This document shows positions 6,107 through 11,786 of a stretch of 11,786 nucleotides of DNA, piece by piece. Made by a program: the position numbers and the translations under genes. How positions within the stretch are numbered: the first letter of the stretch is position 1; the number at the start of each line of letters is the position of its first letter. Below the pieces are notes generated by a model. The model had not been told where the DNA came from and ran no database searches. It saw only the letters and a program-made list of their open reading frames with translations. Source of the stretch: Bacteroidota bacterium (GTDB taxonomy: Bacteria; Bacteroidota; Bacteroidia; Bacteroidales; UBA12481); NCBI GenBank assembly GCA_030592205.1, contig JAUVKA010000068.1, positions 1-11,786 on the forward strand, in the 5' to 3' direction.

Positions 6107-8248
6107 ATGGATTTCAAAGCCAGATACGATAGAGAAAAATACATTAGTTTTTTCAGGAACAATTTACTACCCGAAGATTATGAAACAGAAGAGCAAGTAA
6201 TTGATCTGGATTTCAAATCTAAATACTTCAACGACAAAGGGGTCACCTTTCTTGGGAAAAGCAGCAAACTAGATCTTGCAGTTTACGAGGTTAGGCATTC
6301 ATCTGAACATGACGCACGGATAGGCCTGTCACGCGATGCATTTAAGCTTCTATCACGCTATTATGAGAACAATGCCATGGTACTGTTCGTGCCGGATAAT
6401 AATGAGAACTATAGATTGTCGCTAGTAACAATTGAACACAAACTGGATAAACAGGGCACCCGGGTTCTAAAAGAATACTCAAATCCCAAGAGATATAGTT
6501 ACTATTTAGGCGAAGGATCAAAAACCCATACTCCAGAACAATACTTAGTTGCACTTAATAGAATCACCGATCCTGAAGATCTTAAAAAACGCTTCTCTGT
6601 AGAAGTGGTAAATAAGGATTTCTACAACAAGATTGCGGAGATGTTCTCCAAATTGGTTGGAGGAAAACGGAAACGAGGAGCAAAAACACTGAACTATGAG
6701 CCTCAACTAGTACTTCCTTCAAGCCCAATAGAATCGTTTGAACAAACATACAAGGAGTTTGCAGTCCGCCTGATCGGTCGTACAGTATTCTGCTGGTTCC
6801 TGAAAAAAAAGAAATCTGAGAACAACATTCCGCTAATTCCTGAGGACGTATTATCGCATTTCGCGGTGAACCTATACCCAAATTATTATCATGCCCGCGT
6901 TGAACCTTTGTTCTTTGAAGTATTAAACACCCCGGTTGATGAACGTAAGCCGGAATTTAAACAATCACATTACGGGACAATACCGTTCTTAAATGGAGGA
7001 CTATTTGAGCCCCACCCCGGCGACTTTTATGTATCAGGCAAATCGAATTATGCATTAAAAGTACCAGATGAGTGGTGGAAAGAGTTTATTGAAATCCTTG
7101 ACACATACAACTTTACAATTGATGAAAATACAAGTGTAGATATTGATCTTTCTGTTGACCCGGAAATGTTAGGCCGTATTTTCGAAAACCTCCTGGCTGA
7201 GATTAATCCGGAAACCGGAGAATCTGCACGTAAAGCTACAGGAAGCTACTATACTCCCCGCCCCATTGTTGAATACATGGTTGACGAGAGTCTGAAACAA
7301 CATATCATAACCAAAACCCAGCTATCAGAAGAAAAGATTGCTCTATTGCTGGATTATAGTATTGAAGAATCAGGCTTAACAAATGAGGAAGAGAATGAGG
7401 TAAAAGAGGCAATTAGCAATATTAAAGTACTTGACCCCGCCTGTGGTTCCGGCGCTTTCCCTATGGGTGTTTTGCAGAAGATGTTGCTTATTCTGCAAAA
7501 GGTGGATCATAGTGCAGAATATTCTATAAATAATATTCTTAAGGATATTCAAGATCCCATGTATAGGCAGTTAATCGCTGCAAAACTAGAACAGGACGAT
7601 GATCTGGAGGATTATGCCAGAAAATTGAATATTATTCGCCGTTCAATTTACGGAGTTGATATACAACCTATTGCCACTGAACTATCAAAGCTTCGGTTCT
7701 TTTTATCGCTGATTGTGGATGAGAAAGTTCAAGATGATCAGAAAAATCGTGGCATAGAACCTTTGCCAAATCTTGAGTTCAAATTTGCCTGTGCCAATAC
7801 TTTAATTCCTTTGCCTGCAGATAGGGAACTATTTGAAAACATAGACGAAATCGAAGCACTTGAAAAATTACGAGGAGAATACTTCGTAAGTTTTGGTGAT
7901 AACAAACAAGCCCTGAAAAACCAATTTGAAAAAATACAGAAGAAATTATTTGTTGATGCCATCAACTTGTTTAACCGTGACGTAGGCGACCATAACCTCG
8001 ATAAACCAACCCAATCATCTTTGCTCTCAACCTGGTCTCCATTCTCAAATGAAAGCACTCCATGGTTCGATGCCAAATGGATGTTTGGTGTTAATGATGG
8101 GTTTGATGTGGTTTTGGGAAATCCACCCTATATTTCAAATTGGAGTTTATCTGAGACAAACAGAGAACAAGTTCTAGAACTCGCTAAACTCTACAAATCA
8201 TATTTAACAGGACAATTGATTTTCTCAGAGATGATGCATACCGTTTAA
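6107..8248 (+). CDS. Eco57I-type adenine-N6 DNA methyltransferase, 3'-truncated
   Basis: S-adenosylmethionine-dependent DNA methyltransferase of the large Eco57I/type IIG-like class, expected to modify adenine in host DNA. The start at 6107 is preferred over the in-frame ATG at 6065, which would overlap the ATPase gene by 37 nt; residue numbers use 6107. The N-terminal region (about 1-340) has no catalytic motif I recognise. A helical region with GSYYTPRPIVEYMV at about 380 follows, then motif I DPACGSGAF (443-451) and catalytic motif IV NPPY (672-675). The protein stops at 713, only 38 residues after NPPY, whereas relatives usually run several hundred residues further through a target-recognition domain. 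The last 11 codons (QLIFSEMMHTV) are GH31 DNA read out of frame. The protein is therefore probably inactive or unable to choose a site, unless a partner supplies specificity. Confidence 0.87.
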   Translation: MDFKARYDREKYISFFRNNLLPEDYETEEQVIDLDFKSKYFNDKGVTFLGKSSKLDLAVYEVRHSSEHDARIGLSRDAFKLLSRYYENNAMVLFVPDNNENYRLSLVTIEHKLDKQGTRVLKEYSNPKRYSYYLGEGSKTHTPEQYLVALNRITDPEDLKKRFSVEVVNKDFYNKIAEMFSKLVGGKRKRGAKTLNYEPQLVLPSSPIESFEQTYKEFAVRLIGRTVFCWFLKKKKSENNIPLIPEDVLSHFAVNLYPNYYHARVEPLFFEVLNTPVDERKPEFKQSHYGTIPFLNGGLFEPHPGDFYVSGKSNYALKVPDEWWKEFIEILDTYNFTIDENTSVDIDLSVDPEMLGRIFENLLAEINPETGESARKATGSYYTPRPIVEYMVDESLKQHIITKTQLSEEKIALLLDYSIEESGLTNEEENEVKEAISNIKVLDPACGSGAFPMGVLQKMLLILQKVDHSAEYSINNILKDIQDPMYRQLIAAKLEQDDDLEDYARKLNIIRRSIYGVDIQPIATELSKLRFFLSLIVDEKVQDDQKNRGIEPLPNLEFKFACANTLIPLPADRELFENIDEIEALEKLRGEYFVSFGDNKQALKNQFEKIQKKLFVDAINLFNRDVGDHNLDKPTQSSLLSTWSPFSNESTPWFDAKWMFGVNDGFDVVLGNPPYISNWSLSETNREQVLELAKLYKSYLTGQLIFSEMMHTV
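8208..8220. other. junction between truncated methyltransferase and truncated GH31 gene
   Basis: Codons up to the glycine at 8210-8212 (YKSYLTG) still look like methyltransferase. From about 8215 a different frame reads IDFLRDDAYRLRLTPEK, which is typical of the N-terminal sandwich of GH31 enzymes. Both genes are broken at the same place, one losing its 3' end and the other its 5' end, as expected for a single deletion or recombination, or for an assembly join. The exact breakpoint can only be placed within a few bases. Confidence 0.7.
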
Positions 8249-8482
8249 GACTTACCCCTGAAAAGCTTGTTCCGGAGAATAAGACAACCAATGGTGGTTG
8301 GTGACATTGCAGATAAAAACTTGCAAGTAGACTTTGAAAAATCAGACAGCAAATATATTCTTACTACTCAGAAAATTAGCTTGGAGATATTCAAAAAAGA
8401 TTTCCGAATAATGGTATATAACTCACAAGGTGAGCTGATAACAGAATCCGGAAGTAAAACGAAGAATGAATTTTCCTTGTGA
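8215..8482 (+). pseudogene. GH31 glycosidase remnant, N-terminal sandwich fragment
   Basis: Remains of the N-terminal beta-sandwich of a GH31 alpha-xylosidase/alpha-glucosidase. The first stretch (8215 to about 8295) reads IDFLRDDAYRLRLTPEKLVP and then hits a TGA at 8302-8304. From about 8279 the +1 frame continues the same domain as PMVVGDIADKNLQVDFEKSD and runs to ITESGSKTKNEFSL before a TGA at 8480-8482. The frame change lies near 8285-8297, around the ccaatggtggttggtgac run. The gene's own start and first few dozen residues are missing because of the upstream junction. The rest of the sandwich, which should lie between ITESG and the catalytic barrel, is also absent. No functional product is expected. 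Confidence 0.7.
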
Positions 8483-9281
8483 TGTGATTCATATTGATAC
8501 CGGTTGGTTTAAAAGAGATTGGCATTGTGACTGGGAATTTGATAAAAAAAGATTCTCCGATCCTGAAAGAATGTTCAAGGAAGCCCGTGAAAAGGGATTC
8601 AGGATATCTTTATGGCAAGAACCGTATGTGATTAAGGATACAGATATTTGGCGTGAAGCGAAGAAAAAGAAGGTATTGGCAAAAAACAAGGCCCCTTTTC
8701 TCTTTCAGTTAAGATATCCTGCCAGTGTTATTGATTTCTCAAATCCAAAAGCGGTTGACTGGTACAAAGGACTTCTGAAGAGATTGCTGGATATGGGTGC
8801 ATCTGCAATTAAAGTAGATTTTGGAGAGGGAATTGAACCGGCCATGAAATTCTTGAAGTACGATGGGAGACAGATGCATAATCTCTTTCCTCTTCTTTAT
8901 AACAAAGCTGCATTTGAAATCACCAAAGAGGTGACCAATGATGGTGTTATATGGGCAAGAAGTGCTTATGCCGGATCGCAAAGATACCCGATACATTGGT
9001 CGGGAGATAATTCAGCAAATCACGAGAATATGCTTTGTTCCTTGCGTGGCGGACTAAGTCTTGGTCTCTGTGGTTTTTCCTTTTGGAGTCAGGATACAGG
9101 GGCATTTGTCGGAACACCCACAGATGAACTCTATATTCGCTGGACCCAACTATCAATATTCCAGTCTCATATCCGCTTTCATGGAGCTCCACCCAGATAT
9201 AGAGAGCCGTGGAATTATGAACCTGAAACACAGAGAATAGTAAGAAATTTCCTGAACCTTCGCTATCATGACACAGAATAA
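8466..9281 (+). pseudogene. GH31 glycosidase remnant, catalytic barrel fragment
   Basis: Most of the (beta/alpha)8 barrel of a GH31 retaining alpha-glycosidase. FPCDVIHIDTGWF, WCDW-like HCDWEFD and WQEPYV mark the start of the barrel. The nucleophile is the Asp of IKVDFGEG (codon 8817-8819) and the acid/base is the Asp of WSGDNSANHENM (codon 9006-9008). SLRGGLSLGLCGFSFWSQD and FRFHG-like IRFHGAPPR follow. The pattern is closest to YicI-type alpha-xylosidases, which remove xylose from xyloglucan oligosaccharides. Upstream, roughly 150 residues expected between sandwich and barrel are missing. Downstream the reading breaks off at RNFLNLRYHDTE, where family members continue with RY-x-LMPYIY. Catalytic residues survive, but the barrel is incomplete. 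The ATG at 8466 is probably not a natural start. Confidence 0.82.
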
Positions 9282-9666
9282 GAACAGGGATGTGTATCTG
9301 CCTGAAGGAAACTGGTATGACTATTGGTCAGGTAAATGCTATGAAGGAAAACAATGGATAAATGATTACTATGACATTGAAAAGACACCCTTCTTTGTCA
9401 GAGAAGGTGCTATTCTTCCGCTTGGAAAAGTAGTTCAGTTTACGGATGAAATTGACTATAAAACGCTCAATCTAAACGTTTATCCTAATAGGAACGGAAC
9501 AGCTGATTACAGGATTATTGATGATGAAACAAATATTTCTATGAGTTCAATATCGGAGAACAATAAGCTGTATGTCTCGATAGACCCGGAACCTGAATCT
9601 ATTCATATTGAGATACCAGATGAATTAGGAATGCAGGATTTGTTTGTAAATGACAGAAAAAATTGA
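9268..9666 (+). pseudogene. GH31 glycosidase remnant, C-terminal sandwich fragment
   Basis: The C-terminal beta-sandwich of the same GH31 gene, in another frame. It starts with RDVYLPEGNWYDYWSGKCYEG, the standard sequence after the GH31 barrel, continues with TPFFVREGAILPLGK and ends naturally at a TGA at 9664-9666. Roughly 75-100 residues that should link the barrel (RNFLNLRY) to YLPEGNWYDYW are absent, including the usual MPYIY helix and the FMFGPDLLVAP-like strand, so an internal deletion occurred near 9266-9290. The 132-residue frame overlaps the previous one by 14 nt only because of this loss. It is unlikely to be translated into anything useful. Confidence 0.8.
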
Positions 9667-9736
9667 TGTTTGAATCAATGAAAGAATAGAATGACGAATA
9701 TTTATTAACGAATGATGATTTAAGAAGTTAAAATAT

Positions 9737-9744
9737 TATATTTG
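9737..9744 (+). promoter_or_regulatory. candidate -7 promoter box of the MNT/HEPN pair
   Basis: TATATTTG is an exact match to the Bacteroidota TAnnTTTG -7 consensus, 16 bp before the nucleotidyltransferase ATG, in a 94-nt AT-rich gap. No good -33 TTTG stands 19-21 nt upstream, so the support is partial. Confidence 0.4.
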
Positions 9745-9760
9745 GTTAAACTATTTAAGA

Positions 9761-10066
9761 ATGCAAGGATTCATTAGGGATAAAACATTTGAAATAGAGC
9801 AGGTTTGTAAGGCATACGACATAAAGACCTTATATGTTTTTGGCTCAGTTTGTACTGAAAGGTTCAGTGATAACAGTGATATCGATATTCTCATTTCTTT
9901 CAAGGAAATCTCGATTGAAGAGTACACCGATAATTATTTTGAGTTACATTATAAATTTGAAGAATTATTTGGACGAAAAGTTGATATAATTACCGAGAAT
10001 TCATTGTCAAATCCTTATTTCATAGAAAGTATTGAAGAGACCAAGCAATTAGTGTATGCAGCGTGA
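9761..10066 (+). CDS. mntA: MntA-like nucleotidyltransferase antitoxin
   Basis: A 101-residue minimal nucleotidyltransferase of the polymerase-beta superfamily. FGSVCTERFSDNSDIDILI carries G28-S29 and the metal-binding D40-x-D42; a third acidic residue is likely D75 in GRKVDIITE. In characterised MntA-HepT systems (for example in Shewanella), the antitoxin adds AMP to a tyrosine next to the HEPN active site and so silences the toxin. Its end overlaps the HEPN gene by 11 nt, giving coupled translation with the antitoxin made first. Size and motif order fit the family. An exact TAnnTTTG box lies 16 bp upstream. It stands directly after the decayed GH31 gene, and no other addiction or mobility gene is visible nearby. 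Family is clear; antitoxin activity is inferred from the pairing. Confidence 0.88.
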   Translation: MQGFIRDKTFEIEQVCKAYDIKTLYVFGSVCTERFSDNSDIDILISFKEISIEEYTDNYFELHYKFEELFGRKVDIITENSLSNPYFIESIEETKQLVYAA

Positions 10067-10388
10067 AATTCTAAAATACCTGCATGACATTCGGGAATCG
10101 ATTGACTCGATTTATGAATACTTAGGAGATAAAAGTGATTTCAAATATTACCAGACCAATAAACTATTGAGACGGGGTATAGAGAGAGAATTGGAGATTA
10201 TTGGAGAAGCAACAAACAGAATAACTAAAATTGACAGTGAAATAGAGATTTCTGATTCAAGAAGGATTGTCAACTTAAGAAACTGGGTTATACATGGTTA
10301 CGACAAAGTGGATGATGTTATTATCTGGGGAATTATCTCGAAGGATATTCCAAAACTCAAAGAGCAAATTCAGAAACTGATTATATAG
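10056..10388 (+). CDS. hepT: HepT-like HEPN (DUF86) ribonuclease toxin
   Basis: A 110-residue all-helical HEPN protein of the DUF86/HepT type, partner of the preceding nucleotidyltransferase. The catalytic R-x4-H-x-Y motif is complete: R75, H80 and Y82 in LRNWVIHGYDKV. In this family Arg and His form an RNase site at the dimer interface, and the Tyr is the residue the antitoxin modifies with AMP. The middle helix LRRGIERELEIIGEATNRI (38-56) is the usual DUF86 signature. The ATG at 10056 lies inside the end of mntA (11-nt overlap). The TAG ends only 2 nt from the end of the convergent propeller gene, so any terminator must overlap a coding region. With the full motif, the toxin appears intact. 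Confidence 0.88.
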   Translation: MQREILKYLHDIRESIDSIYEYLGDKSDFKYYQTNKLLRRGIERELEIIGEATNRITKIDSEIEISDSRRIVNLRNWVIHGYDKVDDVIIWGIISKDIPKLKEQIQKLII

Positions 10389-10390
10389 GT

Positions 10391-11602
10391 CTATAATTTC
10401 AACTTACAAACAAACAGCACATTATTATCATCTTCATTGATTCCTGAATTCAGCTGTTGGAATTTTTCTATCCATTCAGGCGATGCCGAATTGTTTTTAA
10501 TTGTTTCGGACAGAAGTTCTTTAAAGTCAATGGCTGAAAAATTATAGATCAAGAATTCATTTTGGTAGAAATAGCCGGTTGATGTGAGTGGTAAATTGCC
10601 GAATAAATCATTTTTGAGAGTGTAAAATTCTGCTGTACCACTTGTACGGTTTACCCGAAAAAGTTTTGTGTTTATTCCCTTTCCCATAACCCTTACCTTG
10701 AGTAAGTAATAATCTTTTGTTTCCCCAAGAATACTGATTGAATAGCCTCCTTCTGCTGCTTTCCGGATGCCTTCAAACCGACCATCTCCTGAAGATCTTC
10801 TGGCAGCGGTTATCCTTTTCATATCATATTTATGAAATTTGGTGGTGATAGCTGCAATTGCTTGAATTGATCTACCTGCTGGATTATATTTGTAAATCGT
10901 ATCAGCTTCGCCCACCATCAGAATATAATTGTCTCCTCTCGGATAAACTGTACTACTATTTGTCAGGTATGTGAAGTGATCTTTAGGTATGGGATTTGGT
11001 ATTTTCTGTATCTTTTTTGAGGGTAAGTCTTTCCATATTAGAATGTCTTCTGAATGCGCATTTCCGGGAATTAATAATTGATTCTTATAAACCAATATCC
11101 GGTTTGCATTCCTTCGATCAGATTTAATAGCTTTGGCATTAAACTTATTAACAAACTTTCCATTGGAATCAAATTGGTAAACCCACCCTTCTTTTGGATG
11201 TGAATAATTTCCACCCACCATCATCCAGAAAAGTGGATCCTCCGGGGCAATGTATGGAGAAATTACAGTATTGTATTCAGCTGGTCCTTTTCCAATGGAT
11301 CCAAGTTCCCTGACATATTGTCCCTTACGGGTGAAAACTTTCGCTGTATGGGGTTCTCTATCAGTAATCAAAATATAATCATCAGAGATGGCAATGTCAC
11401 TTGGTGCATTTAGTAATACCTTCAGATTGGTCTCGAGTCGGATCATCTCAAATGACTCGACAAATTCACTCAAATTAGCTTCAACAGTTTTAATCTTGTC
11501 AATGTTGACATTCAGGAAATCATTGCTTTGGGTTGTTTTTTGTGGATATCCGGCAGTAAAGATGAAGACCGAAATGGCTAGGAAAATAATTCTAAAAGAC
11601 AT
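10391..11602 (-). CDS. secreted 6-bladed beta-propeller protein
   Basis: A 403-residue exported protein of the 6-bladed beta-propeller family that is abundant in Bacteroidota. Residues 1-17 (MSFRIIFLAISVFIFTA) form a Sec-type signal peptide without a lipobox cysteine, so it is soluble or periplasmic rather than lipid-anchored. Family marks are FEMIRLETN at about 51-59, a blade YILITDREPHTAKVFTRKG (76-94) and the hallmark GSIGKGPAEY (101-110), followed by further YxFDxxGKFVxKF-like strands. The family's function is poorly known; many members lie in surface-protein or polysaccharide-related clusters. The gene converges with hepT, leaving 2 nt between stop codons. A TTG-N20-TATATTGA promoter-like pair lies 29-60 bp upstream. 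The specific role here is unknown. Confidence 0.82.
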   Translation of the reverse strand: MSFRIIFLAISVFIFTAGYPQKTTQSNDFLNVNIDKIKTVEANLSEFVESFEMIRLETNLKVLLNAPSDIAISDDYILITDREPHTAKVFTRKGQYVRELGSIGKGPAEYNTVISPYIAPEDPLFWMMVGGNYSHPKEGWVYQFDSNGKFVNKFNAKAIKSDRRNANRILVYKNQLLIPGNAHSEDILIWKDLPSKKIQKIPNPIPKDHFTYLTNSSTVYPRGDNYILMVGEADTIYKYNPAGRSIQAIAAITTKFHKYDMKRITAARRSSGDGRFEGIRKAAEGGYSISILGETKDYYLLKVRVMGKGINTKLFRVNRTSGTAEFYTLKNDLFGNLPLTSTGYFYQNEFLIYNFSAIDFKELLSETIKNNSASPEWIEKFQQLNSGINEDDNNVLFVCKLKL

Positions 11603-11630
11603 AATAATTTGATTGGATTCTGATTTTCAT

Positions 11631-11662
11631 TCAATATAGTGAGAATTTGTTGTTGGTACAAT
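11631..11662 (-). promoter_or_regulatory. candidate promoter of the beta-propeller gene
   Basis: On the minus strand ATTG (11662-11659), 20 nt, then TATATTGA (11638-11631) is close to the Bacteroidota TTTG-N19-21-TAnnTTTG promoter pattern. It would give a leader of roughly 20-25 nt before the ATG at 11602. Both boxes deviate slightly from consensus. Confidence 0.4.
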
Positions 11663-11682
11663 GCATTAATGTGGTAACTTAG
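11653..11682 (+). promoter_or_regulatory. candidate promoter for the gene at the right edge
   Basis: TTG at 11653-11655, 19 nt, then TAACTTAG at 11675-11682, seven of eight positions compatible with TAnnTTTG counting the two free ones. It overlaps the divergent propeller promoter, so the two could interfere with each other. Weak evidence. Confidence 0.3.
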
Positions 11683-11699
11683 CTTCATTGAATAAAAAA

Positions 11700-11736
11700 T
11701 CGACATTCGTTAATCGGTGTCCGGCATTCGACATTC
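11700..11736. repeat. short direct repeats TCGACATTC
   Basis: TCGACATTC occurs exactly at 11700-11708 and 11728-11736, with a related GGCATTCG just before the second copy. The motif stands between the divergent promoters and the last start codon. It could be a regulator site, the remnant of an intergenic repeat family, or chance; nothing in the window decides. Confidence 0.4.
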
Positions 11737-11752
11737 ATAAAACCGTTTTAAT

Positions 11753-11786
11753 ATGAAAAGCAAAAAAACAGTAATACCGATATTGT
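11753..11786 (+). CDS. start of an unidentified gene cut by the window edge
   Basis: An ATG at 11753 opens a frame reading MKSKKTVIPIL to the edge. The basic N-terminus followed by hydrophobic residues could be the beginning of a signal peptide or membrane anchor. A weak promoter-like pair lies about 70 bp upstream. Too little is visible to name a family or to be sure that this is the real start. Confidence 0.35.
   Translation, partial: MKSKKTVIPIL

Noticed and set aside
7738..8076. An antisense gene inside the methyltransferase
   Set aside because: The minus-strand frame of 112 codons has no recognisable domain and lies wholly within a strongly conserved coding region on the other strand. 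Other antisense open frames at 2468-2823, 6342-6881 and 8489-9231 were dropped for the same reason.
1188..8248. A classical DISARM or BREX system
   Set aside because: No DUF1998 protein, no PglZ phosphatase and no BrxC-like large ATPase is present. The methyltransferase motifs are shared by many systems, so they do not identify either.
8466..9281. An independent, complete glycosidase gene
   Set aside because: It lacks both flanking sandwich domains and the end of the barrel, and these are found in adjacent frames. It is better read as one piece of a broken GH31 gene.
9662..9679. A terminator after the GH31 remnant
   Set aside because: ATTGAT and ATCAAT could form a 6-bp stem, but it is AT-rich, overlaps the stop codon and has no T-tract.

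Overview
The window looks like a genomic segment of a Bacteroidota member, plausibly of the Marinilabiliales/Bacteroidales kind. This is inferred from gene content (a secreted 6-bladed beta-propeller protein, a xyloglucan-type GH31 glycosidase, a Tat-like phosphoesterase). AT-rich intergenic DNA with few Shine-Dalgarno sequences and several TAnnTTTG-like -7 boxes agree. No rRNA or tRNA marker is present, so the assignment stays at phylum level.

Left flank (1-1021, minus strand): a 59-residue AbrB/SpoVT-type DNA-binding protein is followed after 5 nt by a calcineurin-like phosphoesterase that runs off the left edge. Just upstream of the AbrB-type start are four consecutive 12-bp palindrome-like units, a good candidate for its own operator.

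Centre (1188-8248, plus strand): a tightly packed four-gene cassette. It holds an XRE-type regulator, a 1081-residue protein joining a PLD-type nuclease domain to an SNF2-like helicase, a Schlafen-type AlbA_2/GHKL-like ATPase with an in-frame TSRE repeat linker, and an Eco57I-type adenine-N6 DNA methyltransferase. Junctions are a 1-nt overlap, a 1-nt gap and a 5-nt gap. This is the gene content of an anti-phage, restriction-like system. From memory it resembles the helicase-methylase-ATPase (Hma) candidates of defence surveys more than DISARM or BREX, but I could not check this.

Break (about 8210-9666): the methyltransferase ends 38 residues after its NPPY motif and runs out of frame into a GH31 alpha-xylosidase/alpha-glucosidase gene that has lost its own 5' end. 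The GH31 remnant also carries a frameshift and two apparent internal deletions, so its sequence is spread over four frame segments. Nucleophile and acid/base aspartates survive, but no intact enzyme can be made. The defence methyltransferase has lost its target-recognition region here, which raises the question of whether the cassette still works.

Right flank (9761-11786): a MntA/HepT (nucleotidyltransferase/HEPN) toxin-antitoxin pair with overlapping reading frames converges on a secreted 6-bladed beta-propeller gene (minus strand). The window ends with an AT-rich divergent intergenic region and the first codons of another plus-strand gene.
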